Program-made: the position numbers and the translations under genes
NCBI GenBank assembly: GCA_002724395.1
Contig: PBOR01000011.1
Coordinates: 3,463-62,309 of the forward strand
Origin: Rhodospirillaceae bacterium
GTDB taxonomy: Bacteria > Pseudomonadota > Alphaproteobacteria > UBA8366
Reading direction: 5' to 3'
DNA length: 58,847 bases
The notes under the pieces: generated by a model
What the model saw: the letters and a program-made list of their open reading frames with translations, nothing else
What the model was told of the DNA's origin: nothing
Database searches by the model: none
Shown: one piece after another, positions 16,709 to 25,712 of the stretch
Numbering within the stretch: the stretch's first letter is position 1
Layout of the letters: each line of letters begins with the position of its first letter

Positions 16709-17157
16709 TATCGCAAATCCTTCAGCCGTTTGATCCACGCACGATCAAGTGTGGTCACGATGAGGTCCCTTATACTTAATTCCGCCCGAGCGCCGAGCGA
16801 TTCCGACATGGAAAGAGTGGGCGGGACGGCTAAGATGACCCGGCCGCCCCGACCTAAGTTTTCAGGGAGAATTTTCTTGAGAGTATCGTCGTAAAAGCGT
16901 CCATCATAGAAGATTACGAGCCTATCTTTGGAGGAAACTGTTGTCGTACCCGCCGCATCGGGCGAAGAGGCAGGCGCCAAGGCGGAAGTCATAATTCGCT
17001 TCTTGTTAGGTATCTCTGCCACCCCGTTTGGCGGTGTCGCGCCTGCACCCATCGACACTATGGCAAGTACCATGATCGCAAAAAACCCCATGGCCAATGC
17101 CAGCGCGATTTCCGTCATCGCATTGTCCGTAGCGCTGTATCCGCCTTTCCGAAGCAT
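16708..17157 (-). CDS. Gene A: ExbD/MotB-like single-helix protein, first gene of the block
   Basis: 149 residues from ATG 17157, which has AAGGAG seven bases upstream (the frame to 17187 adds ten residues ahead of the ribosome site). A short basic N-terminus leads to one helix at ~17-37, preceded by acidic residues Asp11 and Glu16 (ATDNAMTEIALALAMGFFAI). An Ala/Pro/Ser linker follows, then a small alpha/beta domain (~78-149: RLVIFYDGRFYDDTLKK, GGRVILAVPP, LIVTTLDRA). That is the plan of ExbD/TolR/MotB: an acidic residue near the helix start carries the ion. The match is structural, not a sequence signature. Gene I is its likely partner. Confidence 0.45.
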   Translation of the reverse strand: MLRKGGYSATDNAMTEIALALAMGFFAIMVLAIVSMGAGATPPNGVAEIPNKKRIMTSALAPASSPDAAGTTTVSSKDRLVIFYDGRFYDDTLKKILPENLGRGGRVILAVPPTLSMSESLGARAELSIRDLIVTTLDRAWIKRLKDLR

Positions 17158-17474
17158 AATCCATCTCCTTTTCGATAACCCTTTCACGGCAGTAATGGAT
17201 GGGCCAGGAGGATATTAGGTAGAGACGTTGGCTTTGAGGGCTATACCTGCGGAAACTAGGCTAACCAAGTTTGGCAATTATGAACTCGATAGCTGTTCAG
17301 AGAGCTCATTAGACCCAACCTTTTTGCATTAATGTTGCCAATAGCCTCAACTAAGGATGGAGAACGGTGGAAAAAATAGATGAAATACAACATCAAGACA
17401 CCGCATATTTTTACGGAAACTGAATTACTGCAAACATTATCCAAGTGTTTCAGCTCTGATTCTTCTTGGAGTTT
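17158..17474. other. Upstream region of the 14-gene block
   Basis: The 317 bases between the first gene of the block and the 3' end of tRNA-Met should carry the block's promoter on the minus strand. No gene is convincing here: the open frame at 17256-17507 runs into the tRNA and has no protein-like content. I found no clear operator palindrome. Confidence 0.35.
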
Positions 17475-17551
17475 TGGTGGCGGAGCAGGGATTTGAACCC
17501 CGGACACATGGATTATGATTCCACTGCTCTAACCAACTGAGCTACTCCGCC
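17475..17551 (-). tRNA. tRNA-Met (CAT anticodon), elongator type
   Basis: Read on the minus strand from 17551: a 7-bp acceptor stem (GGCGGAG with CTCCGCC), D arm GCTC...GAGC, anticodon arm GTGGA-ATCATAA-TCCAT with anticodon CAT, T arm CGGGG-TTCAAAT-CCCTG, and an encoded CCA, 77 bases in all. The sequence fits the elongator tRNA-Met of alphaproteobacteria. The initiator is unlikely because the first pair is G-C; a tRNA-Ile2 with lysidine at C34 is less likely by overall sequence. Its 3' end faces the 14-gene block. Confidence 0.95.
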
Positions 17552-17720
17552 GCACACTTCAAGGCCGTAGCAGATACTGCTCGGGATCTGTACTGTCAAG
17601 CATTCTGCAAAAACCGTACTAAAAGAAAAAGTGGGTCTAATATGGGCCAACATTTATGTTTTAGGTCAACAATATGTAATTGTCATAAGTCTTAATCTTT
17701 TGGATTGCATTGAAATTTGG

Positions 17721-18854
17721 CTAATCTACAAATCGTTGATTACCGCCAATCCATCCTCCACCCATCACCCGTTCACCTTTATAAAACACACAAGCTTGTC
17801 CCGAAGATATGCCGTACTGTGGTTTATCAAACGAAACTTGAGCGGCATTACCAGCAGCCTCAAGACAAATTATCGCTGGCACAGGTTCCATCATAGAACG
17901 ATATTTTACTGATATTCCCGAGTTCAAAGATGCTTCGCTTTCCTCTCCTAGCCAATTAACCTCTTTCAAAGAAATGGCATTTACGGCAAGTGCTTCACGC
18001 GGCCCGACAACTACGCGCTTTAGACTTGGTTCCAAGCGTATCACATACAGAGGCTCAGAATTCTCGTCCCGACCACCGATACCGAGACCGCGACGTTGAC
18101 CGATAGTAAACCGAATAATACCTTCATGATGACCAATGACATTTCCTTCTAAGTCAACAATGTCTCCAGCTTCTATAGCCCCTGGCCGCAGTTTTTCGAC
18201 AATGTTGGCATAGGAGCCATTCGGCACAAAGCAAATATCTTGGCTGTCTGGTTTTTCGGCTACGGGCAGGTCAAAGCGGATTGCATGTGCCCGAGTGTCT
18301 GATTTTGGCAAACTACCGAGGGGAAACCGTAAAAATTCCAGCTGTTCAGTTGTTGTGGCAAAAAGAAAATAGCTTTGGTCGCGAGAAGCATCTTCGGCTC
18401 GGTGGAGCTCGGGCCCGGTTTCCCCTTCTATACGCTTTATGTAATGCCCTGTAGCCAGGGCATCTGCATTAAGGTCTTTTGCCGTCAACAAAAGGTCTCG
18501 GAATTTAACCGTTTGATTGCAACGAATACACGGTACCGGGGTTTCCCCCGCCAGATAAGAATCGGCAAACTCCTCTATCACTGAATCTCGAAAACGACTT
18601 TCGTAATCAAGCACATAATGAGGGAAGCCCAATTGATCCGCCACATTCCGTGCATCGTAGATATCTTGTCCTGCACAGCATGCACCCTTCTTTGTCACAG
18701 CTGCACCATGATCATATAGCTGCAACGTAATCCCCACTACATCGTAGCCAGCCTCTACCAAAAGAGCCGCAGTAACAGATGAGTCGACCCCGCCCGACAT
18801 GGCAACTACCACTTTCGTATCTGCAGGTTTTTTATGGGTGACAAGCTTTTCCAT
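17721..18854 (-). CDS. mnmA: tRNA-specific 2-thiouridylase MnmA
   Basis: 377 residues, the usual length. MnmA adds the 2-thio group to the wobble uridine of tRNA for Lys, Glu and Gln, using ATP and sulfur relayed from a cysteine desulfurase. Visible motifs are the PP-loop SGGVDSS (residues ~20-26), the catalytic Cys in [17 protein letters not shown], and the second catalytic Cys in SQDICFVP, followed by [10 protein letters not shown]. The desulfurase genes that could supply sulfur lie 1.5 kb away on the same strand. Confidence 0.95.
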   Translation of the reverse strand: MEKLVTHKKPADTKVVVAMSGGVDSSVTAALLVEAGYDVVGITLQLYDHGAAVTKKGACCAGQDIYDARNVADQLGFPHYVLDYESRFRDSVIEEFADSYLAGETPVPCIRCNQTVKFRDLLLTAKDLNADALATGHYIKRIEGETGPELHRAEDASRDQSYFLFATTTEQLEFLRFPLGSLPKSDTRAHAIRFDLPVAEKPDSQDICFVPNGSYANIVEKLRPGAIEAGDIVDLEGNVIGHHEGIIRFTIGQRRGLGIGGRDENSEPLYVIRLEPSLKRVVVGPREALAVNAISLKEVNWLGEESEASLNSGISVKYRSMMEPVPAIICLEAAGNAAQVSFDKPQYGISSGQACVFYKGERVMGGGWIGGNQRFVD

Positions 18855-19244
18855 AGCGGCACTATAATCCCTCCGAACGCAAAGACAATCGCAGGATCAC
18901 AGGAATAACCAAAAACGGCACTGCTTAACAAAATTCTGCTCTTCAGTCGAAGTTTCTCAAAAAAGAATTTTGGCGAGGTACTTTCGATACTACTATCCCG
19001 ATAGGGAATGCACTCAACATTTTTTTGCCCAATCTCTTTACGTTCGGGACAACCGGTAAGGTGTTTCTCTCACCACAAAGGAATATACTTGACGTCTCGT
19101 CCTAAGATAAAGGAAGTGCAGTAAGTTCATTTTCTATAGGCAACCAACCGTTTCTAGCGAAAGTAGCGCTTTTGGCTACTCAATCCAATTGGCCAATTCC
19201 AGATGTATACTATCGACAGTTGAAATAGGCCATTTAGAATTTAT
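18855..19244. other. 390-base gap, no gene seen
   Basis: It lies between mnmA and the TenA gene. No open frame with protein-like content, no tRNA and no clear hairpin terminator. It should contain the mnmA promoter on the minus strand. Confidence 0.35.
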
Positions 19245-19916
19245 TTAGGTTGCGTCGAGGCCCATCTGCCAAAAGCCAATCTCAAGCTCTGTTGCAGTCT
19301 TAAAATTCTTTGCTAAGCTATCAAAACGTGCATCACCTCCCCGCCTTTTATCTAGTTGGTCCAGAAACGTGACGGCACTAGATGCAACAGCCTGATATTC
19401 ATCTCCAGAGTACATCTCAATCCATTTTCCATAAGGATGATCGCTCAGTGTGGCTGGAACCTTCTGTCCTAACCATTGGCCAATCTCTGCATAACCAATC
19501 ACGCAAGGTGATAATGCCACGTGTAAATCGAGTAAATCACCAGCCTGGCCTCGCTCAAGCACAAACCTGGTGTAAGCCAAGTTAGCCGCCGCCTCGGGCG
19601 TCTTCTCCAATTCTACTTCGCTAATACCCAACTCACTACAATAGCTAATATGGAGTTGCATTTCATGACCCGCTAGTGCCGTTACTGTCTCAGCGGCTTG
19701 ACGAATTTCCCTAAGATTTTCCGACTTGTAGGCCGCTAATGCATAGGCCCGCGAGAAGTGAATTAAAAAAATATAATCCTGAGATAAATAATGTCGAAAC
19801 GCGGTTTTCGGCAGCGTACCGGCCCCAAGCTGCCTTATAAAATCATGGCGAATATAACGTTGCCAGCTGTCGGCGCAGGATGCTTTTAACCTTTCGAACA
19901 AACCTATCTCTCTCAT
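19245..19916 (-). CDS. tenA: TenA family aminopyrimidine aminohydrolase (thiaminase II type)
   Basis: 223 residues. TenA hydrolyses aminomethyl-pyrimidine breakdown products of thiamine to hydroxymethyl-pyrimidine for salvage. The all-helical fold shows FRHYLSQDYIFLIHFSRAYA, the conserved Cys in VALSPCVIGYAEIG (nucleophile position), and Glu in TELEIGFWQMGL near the C-terminus. No TPP riboswitch is visible upstream of 19916, and no other thiamine gene is nearby. The enzyme is cytoplasmic. Family call is firm; exact substrate not shown. Confidence 0.88.
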   Translation of the reverse strand: MREIGLFERLKASCADSWQRYIRHDFIRQLGAGTLPKTAFRHYLSQDYIFLIHFSRAYALAAYKSENLREIRQAAETVTALAGHEMQLHISYCSELGISEVELEKTPEAAANLAYTRFVLERGQAGDLLDLHVALSPCVIGYAEIGQWLGQKVPATLSDHPYGKWIEMYSGDEYQAVASSAVTFLDQLDKRRGGDARFDSLAKNFKTATELEIGFWQMGLDAT

Positions 19917-20067
19917 AAAATGCGCCTCCTCCGATTTCTAAACTCGGCAAATCAATTGATATAGCAGCTGTAATTTATACCGAGCGGCAAATCATGGCTT
20001 TTAAGATCCCTAATTCAAAACATTGAAAACGCAAAGCCTTTGAGAAAATCCCACTCTGAGAATATTT

Positions 20068-20406
20068 CTAATCTTCAAGTAGCAAATTCCGCGTACGGCT
20101 TGGCAATTTAACGGTAAGGCCATCTAGCGCCTCGGTCATCGTTACCTGGCAACCAAGGCGCGATGTTCTGGTCAAACCAAACACTAAATCGAGTAAATCC
20201 TCCTCTTCCTCCGATGGCGCAGGAAGCTTCGAATACCAGTCAGAATCAACAACAACGTGGCATGTGGAACACGCCATCTGCCCCTCGCAGGCGCCTTCAA
20301 TATTGATATCATTACGATGAGCAATGTCTAGGATCGAGAAACCAGTCGGAGCGTTGACTTCCCTTCGACTACCGTCGACAGTAATAAACACAACTTTCGC
20401 CATCAA
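20068..20406 (-). CDS. [2Fe-2S] ferredoxin, adrenodoxin/Isc type
   Basis: 112 residues. The cluster ligands are visible as CEGQMACSTC, with a fourth Cys in SRLGCQV, the pattern of adrenodoxin-type vertebrate/Isc ferredoxins (C-x5-C-x2-C...C). It overlaps the end of the cysteine desulfurase gene by a few bases (20403-20406). In Isc systems this ferredoxin gives electrons to cluster assembly. A start one codon downstream is equally possible. Alternative: an electron donor to another oxidoreductase. Confidence 0.85.
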   Translation of the reverse strand: MMAKVVFITVDGSRREVNAPTGFSILDIAHRNDINIEGACEGQMACSTCHVVVDSDWYSKLPAPSEEEEDLLDLVFGLTRTSRLGCQVTMTEALDGLTVKLPSRTRNLLLED

Positions 20407-21578
20407 CCCACACGCTCGTATACTTGCGCAGATTGACGAAGTGACGTCACCGCACGAGCTATCTCCTCAACCGCAAAATCCACTTCAGCTTCCGTCGTAA
20501 ATCGGCCAAACCCAATACGGATAGCATTATGCAACAGATGCTGCTCAACGCCGAGTGACTGCAAAACATGAGATGCCTGAACCGTGGCTGTTGAACACGC
20601 TGATCCGGTCGAAACCGAGACCCGGCATAAACGCATCATTAAATCCTGAGCATCAATATTTGCAAAAGAAAGATTTAGGTTGCCCGGTATGCGCTGCTCC
20701 AAATCACCGTGAAGGTGAGTATCATTTATAGCTCTCTTTATGCGGCCCAGAAAACGTGTACGTAGACTGAGAATCCGTTTAGATTCGTTAGGCAGCTCAT
20801 CTGCTGCAATAGAACAACAAGCTCCAAACCCAACCGCAAGAGGGACTGGAACAGTGCCTGACCTCAGGCCGCGTTCCTGTCCGCCGCCGTCCATCAACGG
20901 TTCAATCGGGACTTTTGGTTTTTGCCTTATATAGAGTGCGCCCACACCCATTGGCCCATATATCTTATGGCTACTTATGCTCAGCAAATCCAAGCCTAGC
21001 TCATTCACGTTGATAGGAATTTTTGCAACAGCCTGAGCCGCATCCGAATGCAGCCGTGCGCCGACCTTTTCGCAAAGCGCGGCAATGTCAGCCATCGGTT
21101 GAATAACACCGATTTCATTGTTGGCAGCCATGATTGACACCAAAGCCGTCTGTTCGTCAAGCGCGTCGTCCAGTCGATTAAGGTCAAGCAACCCGTTCCG
21201 CTCAACTGGCAAATAGGTCACTTCCGTCCCTTCTCGTTCCAGCCGTCGGCAGCTCTCGAGAACACATTTATGCTCAGTGACAATCGTCACAACGTGGTTA
21301 CGCTTTCCTCGAAGCGCACGCGCAACGCCTTTGACGGCAATATTATTAGATTCGGTCGCCCCAGATGTAAAAATAATTTCCCGTGGCTTAGCACCTATGA
21401 GTGACGCGACTTGCGTACGCGCGGTTTCAACTGCTTCCTCGGCAGCCCATCCATACACATGGTCATTCGAATGCGGGTTACCGAACTTCTCACCGAACCA
21501 TACGAGCATAGCTTCTCGCACCCTTGGGTCGAGCGGGGTGGAAGCCTGATAGTCAAGATACACCGAATCTTCAGCCAT
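20403..21578 (-). CDS. Cysteine desulfurase, IscS-like
   Basis: 391 residues from ATG 21578, five bases after the stop of the previous desulfurase; the frame to 21632 would overlap it. It removes sulfur from cysteine as an enzyme persulfide for Fe-S clusters and tRNA thiolation. PLP-binding Lys lies in SISSHKIYGPMGVGAL; the catalytic Cys is in STGSACSTAT on a loop of group I (IscS/NifS) type. It is followed by an Isc-type ferredoxin. The symbol iscS is likely but the pair of paralogues makes the naming uncertain. Confidence 0.9.
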   Translation of the reverse strand: MAEDSVYLDYQASTPLDPRVREAMLVWFGEKFGNPHSNDHVYGWAAEEAVETARTQVASLIGAKPREIIFTSGATESNNIAVKGVARALRGKRNHVVTIVTEHKCVLESCRRLEREGTEVTYLPVERNGLLDLNRLDDALDEQTALVSIMAANNEIGVIQPMADIAALCEKVGARLHSDAAQAVAKIPINVNELGLDLLSISSHKIYGPMGVGALYIRQKPKVPIEPLMDGGGQERGLRSGTVPVPLAVGFGACCSIAADELPNESKRILSLRTRFLGRIKRAINDTHLHGDLEQRIPGNLNLSFANIDAQDLMMRLCRVSVSTGSACSTATVQASHVLQSLGVEQHLLHNAIRIGFGRFTTEAEVDFAVEEIARAVTSLRQSAQVYERVG

Positions 21579-21583
21579 TATCC

Positions 21584-22693
21584 TTAAGCCGCTTTTGTAC
21601 GGTCCTTTACAGCCTTTATATGGGAAAGCCATACATTAAGAAAATGATCAATATCGCTTTTAGTCGTTTCCGGGCATAAGCTGATACGAATAGCAGATTG
21701 TGCGGCGACCTCCGATAAGCCCATTGCCCTCAAGACGTGACTAGATGTCACTTTACCCGACGAACAAGCCGAGCCCGCGCTGATAGCGATACCAGCCATA
21801 TCCATTGCAATTACCTGAGTCTCCGCAGATACTCCTACCACGCCAATGTTACTAGTATTGGGCAAACGATTTACTCTAGCACCATAAATTATTGCTTCGG
21901 GTACGGTTGCTAGCACGCGTAGTTCCAATTCATCTCGTAAAGACCGAAGACGAGTAGCTCCATCAAGTGTTTTCGAGATTCTCTTTGCAGCCTCACCAAA
22001 GCCGACGATAGCGCCAACATTCTCCGTGCCGCTGCGACGACGACGTTCTTGTCCACCACCCTTTATCATCCCATCAACTTCGACTTCAGGCGCGAGGATC
22101 AATGCTCCCACCCCTCTGGGGCCACCAATTTTGTGAGCGGAAAGTGTCAGCATATCGACCCTCAAAGATGACATAGAAAATGACAAACGACCGGGCGCTT
22201 GTACTGCATCACAATGGAAAAACGCCCCGTATCTATGAGCAATGTCCGCGAGGTCCGCGATCGGCTGAACAACACCCGTCTCATTATTTGCGAGCATTAC
22301 AGACACAAGAGCAGTTTCATCACTGCCCTCCAGCAGGGTTTCCAATGATCCTGGTATGACGACACCGTTTTCGTCCACCGCCAGCATTTCTGTCTCGGAT
22401 CGAGCTTGTAGAACAGATGGGTGCTCAACTGGCGAGACGACAACACGTTTTCGCCCAGAGCCACTTATCGCCAGGTTGTTCGCCTCCGTCGCACCGCTAG
22501 TAAAAATTACATTCTGCGCTGCAGCACCTACCATTTGTGCAACCGCGCCACGCGCGCCTTCCACGAGCGCCCTTGCAGCACGCCCATCCGAATGGACCGA
22601 GGACGGATTCCCCGTTGTACGCATTGCGTGACCTACTGCCTCCATCACTTGATCGGATATTGGTGCAGATGCATTGCAGTCGAGATATATCAT
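21584..22693 (-). CDS. Cysteine desulfurase, second NifS/IscS-like paralogue
   Basis: 369 residues. PLP-binding Lys in LSAHKIGGPRGVGALIL and catalytic Cys in SAGSACSSGKVTSSHVL, both intact. Shorter than IscS and with a less conserved C-terminus. It lies upstream of the IscS-like gene with a five-base gap, so the two are cotranscribed. Division of labour is unclear: one may serve cluster assembly and the other thiolation. No IscR-type regulator gene or IscU scaffold is next to it. Confidence 0.88.
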   Translation of the reverse strand: MIYLDCNASAPISDQVMEAVGHAMRTTGNPSSVHSDGRAARALVEGARGAVAQMVGAAAQNVIFTSGATEANNLAISGSGRKRVVVSPVEHPSVLQARSETEMLAVDENGVVIPGSLETLLEGSDETALVSVMLANNETGVVQPIADLADIAHRYGAFFHCDAVQAPGRLSFSMSSLRVDMLTLSAHKIGGPRGVGALILAPEVEVDGMIKGGGQERRRRSGTENVGAIVGFGEAAKRISKTLDGATRLRSLRDELELRVLATVPEAIIYGARVNRLPNTSNIGVVGVSAETQVIAMDMAGIAISAGSACSSGKVTSSHVLRAMGLSEVAAQSAIRISLCPETTKSDIDHFLNVWLSHIKAVKDRTKAA

Positions 22694-22917
22694 TCGGTTT
22701 TCCGCCTACTCAGCGGCCCAAAAGGTATCTATTTTTTTATTTCGCATGCCACTAATGCCAAGCGTACATTTATCGAAATAAGGCGAGCGAATCTCTTGAT
22801 TTTGAGCTAATTCGCAGATATGAACCGAGCAAACTTTGTAGCAGCGTGCTGAGTCTGATCTAATCATAACCAAATTAGGTCCTTTTGTGCATAGCTTCAC
22901 GAAGTACTGCCTTACCC

Positions 22918-23667
22918 CTAAACGTCAAGGCTAGATTGGCTATCACCTTCTCTGCCAAATTTCGGGTCTAATGTCTCTTTTGGTCGCCCGGTAAGCTGCT
23001 GCTCTAGTTCTTCGATTCGTGCCTGCAACAACGTCACGTGGTCTATTAAACCTTCCAATGATCGTGCCACAGGATCCGGCAAATCACCTAAAGGCATACC
23101 GTAAGGGCAGAATTCACCAGAATCCGATGTGCTTTCGCGCACGACAATTTGGGCTGGTATACCAACAACCGTTACATGAGAGGGAACGTCTTTTGTTGCT
23201 ACCGCATTAGCACCAACCCGAGCGCCGGCACCAACTGTGATGGGGCCGACAATCTGGGCTCCTGAGCCAACGATCACGCCATCGCTGAGCGTGGGGTGTC
23301 GTTTATGATCGCGCTGACTATCGGAATCGATGGATGGGGTCACGCCACCAAGCGTCACATCATGATAAAGCGTTACGTCATCGCCTATTTCTGCTGTCTC
23401 GCCAATGACTACACCCACGCCATGGTCGATGAACAGTCGCTTGCCTATTTTAGCGCCAGGATGAATTTCGATACCTGTCGCAAACCGCGCAAACTGTGAA
23501 ATTAATCTTGCCAAGAACCAAAACTTGAGGCTCCAACATTTGTGTGCCAAGCGGTACAAAACCAAAGCATGAAAACCAGGATAGCAAAACAACACTTCTA
23601 AACGCGATCGCGCCGCAGGGTCGCGTTGCATCATAGAATCAATTTCATCTCGAACTATTTTAAACAT
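22918..23667 (-). CDS. cysE: Serine O-acetyltransferase CysE
   Basis: 249 residues. CysE transfers acetyl from acetyl-CoA to serine, the first step of cysteine synthesis. A helical N-terminus ([20 protein letters not shown]) precedes the left-handed beta helix of hexapeptide repeats: [40 protein letters not shown] and TLGG. The catalytic His is in [14 protein letters not shown]. The C-terminal ~60 residues (a Leu/Glu-rich helix) extend past the usual core. Cysteine made by this route feeds the desulfurases encoded just downstream. Confidence 0.92.
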   Translation of the reverse strand: MFKIVRDEIDSMMQRDPAARSRLEVLFCYPGFHALVLYRLAHKCWSLKFWFLARLISQFARFATGIEIHPGAKIGKRLFIDHGVGVVIGETAEIGDDVTLYHDVTLGGVTPSIDSDSQRDHKRHPTLSDGVIVGSGAQIVGPITVGAGARVGANAVATKDVPSHVTVVGIPAQIVVRESTSDSGEFCPYGMPLGDLPDPVARSLEGLIDHVTLLQARIEELEQQLTGRPKETLDPKFGREGDSQSSLDV

Positions 23668-23862
23668 TCCGCCAGACCTTAAACTGAACGGTGGCTGACT
23701 AATTTTTCACATAAACGATCAAACGTGCTAATGAACATCCGCAAAATCGATAATCAGCACCGGTTAATGCCTTTTTTGTCATTTGGATATAGAATGCCCG
23801 ACTCACCGGGTCAAGTTTAGCCAAACGCAAAAAAGCGGCTTATTACAATGACAACCTCTCGT

Positions 23863-23880
23863 GGGGTTTATTAAAACCCC
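23863..23880. terminator. Perfect 7-bp hairpin GGGGTTT/AAACCCC
   Basis: GGGGTTT-ATTA-AAACCCC forms a 7-bp stem with a 4-base loop in the gap between divergent cysE and the hydrolase gene. No transcript from a known gene ends here, so it may instead be a regulatory palindrome in the hydrolase leader. Low confidence in the role, high in the structure. Confidence 0.35.
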
Positions 23881-23910
23881 ATGGAATTCAGGGAGAAATG
23901 GTTAAATATC

Positions 23911-24570
23911 ATGCCAGAAGTCATCATAAACGGCCCTGCAGGCCGCATAGAGGGACGCTATCACCATAATAACGCGCCCAATGCTCCTATAGCCTTATTC
24001 CTCCATCCTCATCCGCAGCATGGTGGCACTATGAATAACAAGGTGATTTACACGCTTTATTACATGTTCGTCCGGCGTGGCTTTTCATGTTTGCGATTTA
24101 ATTTTCGCGGGGTAGGCCGTTCACAAGGAACATTCTCTCGCGGTGAAGGTGAGCTCTCCGATGCCGCAGCAGCGCTTGATTGGCTCCAATCATACAATGA
24201 AAATGCCAGTCAGTGTTGGATATCGGGGTTTTCGTTTGGCGCCTGGATTGGCATGCAGCTACTAATGCGCCGACCCGAAATCGCTGGCTTTATCTCGATT
24301 GCACCGCCAGCCAACATGTACGACTTCAGTTTTCTCGCTCCGTGCCCATCATCAGGTATAATGGTGACCGGGACCAAAGATGATATTGTGCCTCCGGATT
24401 CTGTTGAAAAACTTGTCGAAAAACTTCGCCAGCAACGAGGCATTCGAATCGATCATTCTACTATTCCTGGAGCAAACCACTTTTTTGTCGACAAATTGAA
24501 ACAACTTGAAAAAGAAGTTGCTGGTTATGTGGACGAACGCCTCATACCTCCTAAACAGAAAGATTGTTAA
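23911..24570 (+). CDS. Alpha/beta hydrolase
   Basis: 219 residues. I place the start at ATG 23911, where the family N-terminus MPEVIINGPAGRIEGRYH begins; an ATG at 23881 adds ten unconserved residues and neither has a strong ribosome site. The core shows LFLHPHPQHGGTMNN (oxyanion region), NFRGVGRSQG, the nucleophile Ser in ISGFSFGAW, Asp in GTKDDIVPP, and His in GANHFF. This is a widespread alphaproteobacterial family of unknown substrate. Its C-terminus meets the convergent anmK gene. Confidence 0.82.
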   Translation: MPEVIINGPAGRIEGRYHHNNAPNAPIALFLHPHPQHGGTMNNKVIYTLYYMFVRRGFSCLRFNFRGVGRSQGTFSRGEGELSDAAAALDWLQSYNENASQCWISGFSFGAWIGMQLLMRRPEIAGFISIAPPANMYDFSFLAPCPSSGIMVTGTKDDIVPPDSVEKLVEKLRQQRGIRIDHSTIPGANHFFVDKLKQLEKEVAGYVDERLIPPKQKDC

Positions 24571-25646
24571 TCGCGGCTGACTATGGAGAAAAGCTGACCG
24601 CCGGTAAGAGGTGTTTTAACACCGGTAGTTTTTGGCCAACTAATAGGCAAATTTAGGGCCGACCGAATAGCCAGGTAGCCAAAGGCTTCCGCCTCTAAAA
24701 GGTCACCGTTCCACCCGACCACTTCTACCGGATCAACGGGTAGATTCACCCTCTTCGCGAGTAGTCCCATCATATGGGAATTATGGCGACCGCCGCCAGT
24801 AACAATTATTTGGCTCGGCAAGGGTTGAAACTGTTGTAAAGCCAATACGACGGATTCTGCAGTGAACGCACTCAAGGTCGCAGCACCATCTTCTAAGGAA
24901 AGTCCATGTAGTGACATTATGTTGAATTCATTACGGTCTAACGATTTCGGTGGAGGCCGAGAGAAAAATTTGTTCTCGAGTAATCTTTGTAAAACGGCCT
25001 CATCTACCTTGCCCGTTGCAGCTATACCGCCATCTTTATCAAAAGCTCTACCCGTACGTTCAGCGATCCAATCATCGATAAGTGCGTTTGCCGGCCCGGT
25101 ATCGAAAGCTACCAACTGTCCCTCTTTCCCTACCCAGGTCACATTTGCGACGCCGCCCAGATTAAGTATTACGACCGGTCTGGGTAAATCTTGTGCAAGA
25201 GCACTATGATACGCTGGCGCTAATGGCGCCCCTTCTCCACCGAAAGCTAGGTCGGCTTTTCTAAAGTCAGCTATAACGTCAAGACCCGTGCACTCGGCTA
25301 AATAGCTACCTGCGCCCAATTGCCAAGTAAACTTGTGGGCCGGATCGTGAGTAATTGTATGTCCATGAAATCCGATTAAATCTACCGTACTTCGAGATAT
25401 AGAAAGCGTCTCTAGCAGGAGATCTACGGCATGTGCATGACGGTCGGTCAACTCCATCTCGACTAGATCAATTGCGGCCGTCCTTTCACGCGCACCAAGG
25501 CAAGCGCGAAGCCTTTCACGAAACGGCAAATCGTAGGATGTGGTAATTCCACCCAGTCGCGCTAAAACTATTTCGCCATCGCTTTCGATCAACGCCGCAT
25601 CAATACCATCAAGCGACGTTCCGCTCATAAGTCCTATTGCCAACAT
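24567..25646 (-). CDS. anmK: Anhydro-N-acetylmuramic acid kinase AnmK
   Basis: 359 residues. AnmK opens the 1,6-anhydro ring of anhydro-MurNAc and phosphorylates it, recycling the product of lytic transglycosylases. The N-terminus IGLMSGTSLDGIDAAL is the ATP-binding signature; LIGFHGHTITHDP, LNLGGVANVT and IIVTGGGRHN follow as in the sugar kinase fold. The 3' end overlaps the convergent hydrolase gene by four bases. Confidence 0.93.
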   Translation of the reverse strand: MLAIGLMSGTSLDGIDAALIESDGEIVLARLGGITTSYDLPFRERLRACLGARERTAAIDLVEMELTDRHAHAVDLLLETLSISRSTVDLIGFHGHTITHDPAHKFTWQLGAGSYLAECTGLDVIADFRKADLAFGGEGAPLAPAYHSALAQDLPRPVVILNLGGVANVTWVGKEGQLVAFDTGPANALIDDWIAERTGRAFDKDGGIAATGKVDEAVLQRLLENKFFSRPPPKSLDRNEFNIMSLHGLSLEDGAATLSAFTAESVVLALQQFQPLPSQIIVTGGGRHNSHMMGLLAKRVNLPVDPVEVVGWNGDLLEAEAFGYLAIRSALNLPISWPKTTGVKTPLTGGQLFSIVSRD

Positions 25647-25712
25647 ATCATTATTATAGCATTGCCAATACGGTTCGTTGTTGCTTATCGGTGATTGTGC
25701 TAAAGGGCCTCT

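Noticed and set aside
5022-17157. Type VI secretion, Zorya, Tol-Pal or flagellar identity for the 14-gene block
   Set aside because: No sheath, VgrG, ZorC/ZorD, TolB, Pal-lipoprotein or flagellar genes are present, and the stator parts are arranged differently.
17256-17507. Minus-strand open frame before tRNA-Met
   Set aside because: It runs into the tRNA gene, lacks a ribosome site and has no protein-like composition.
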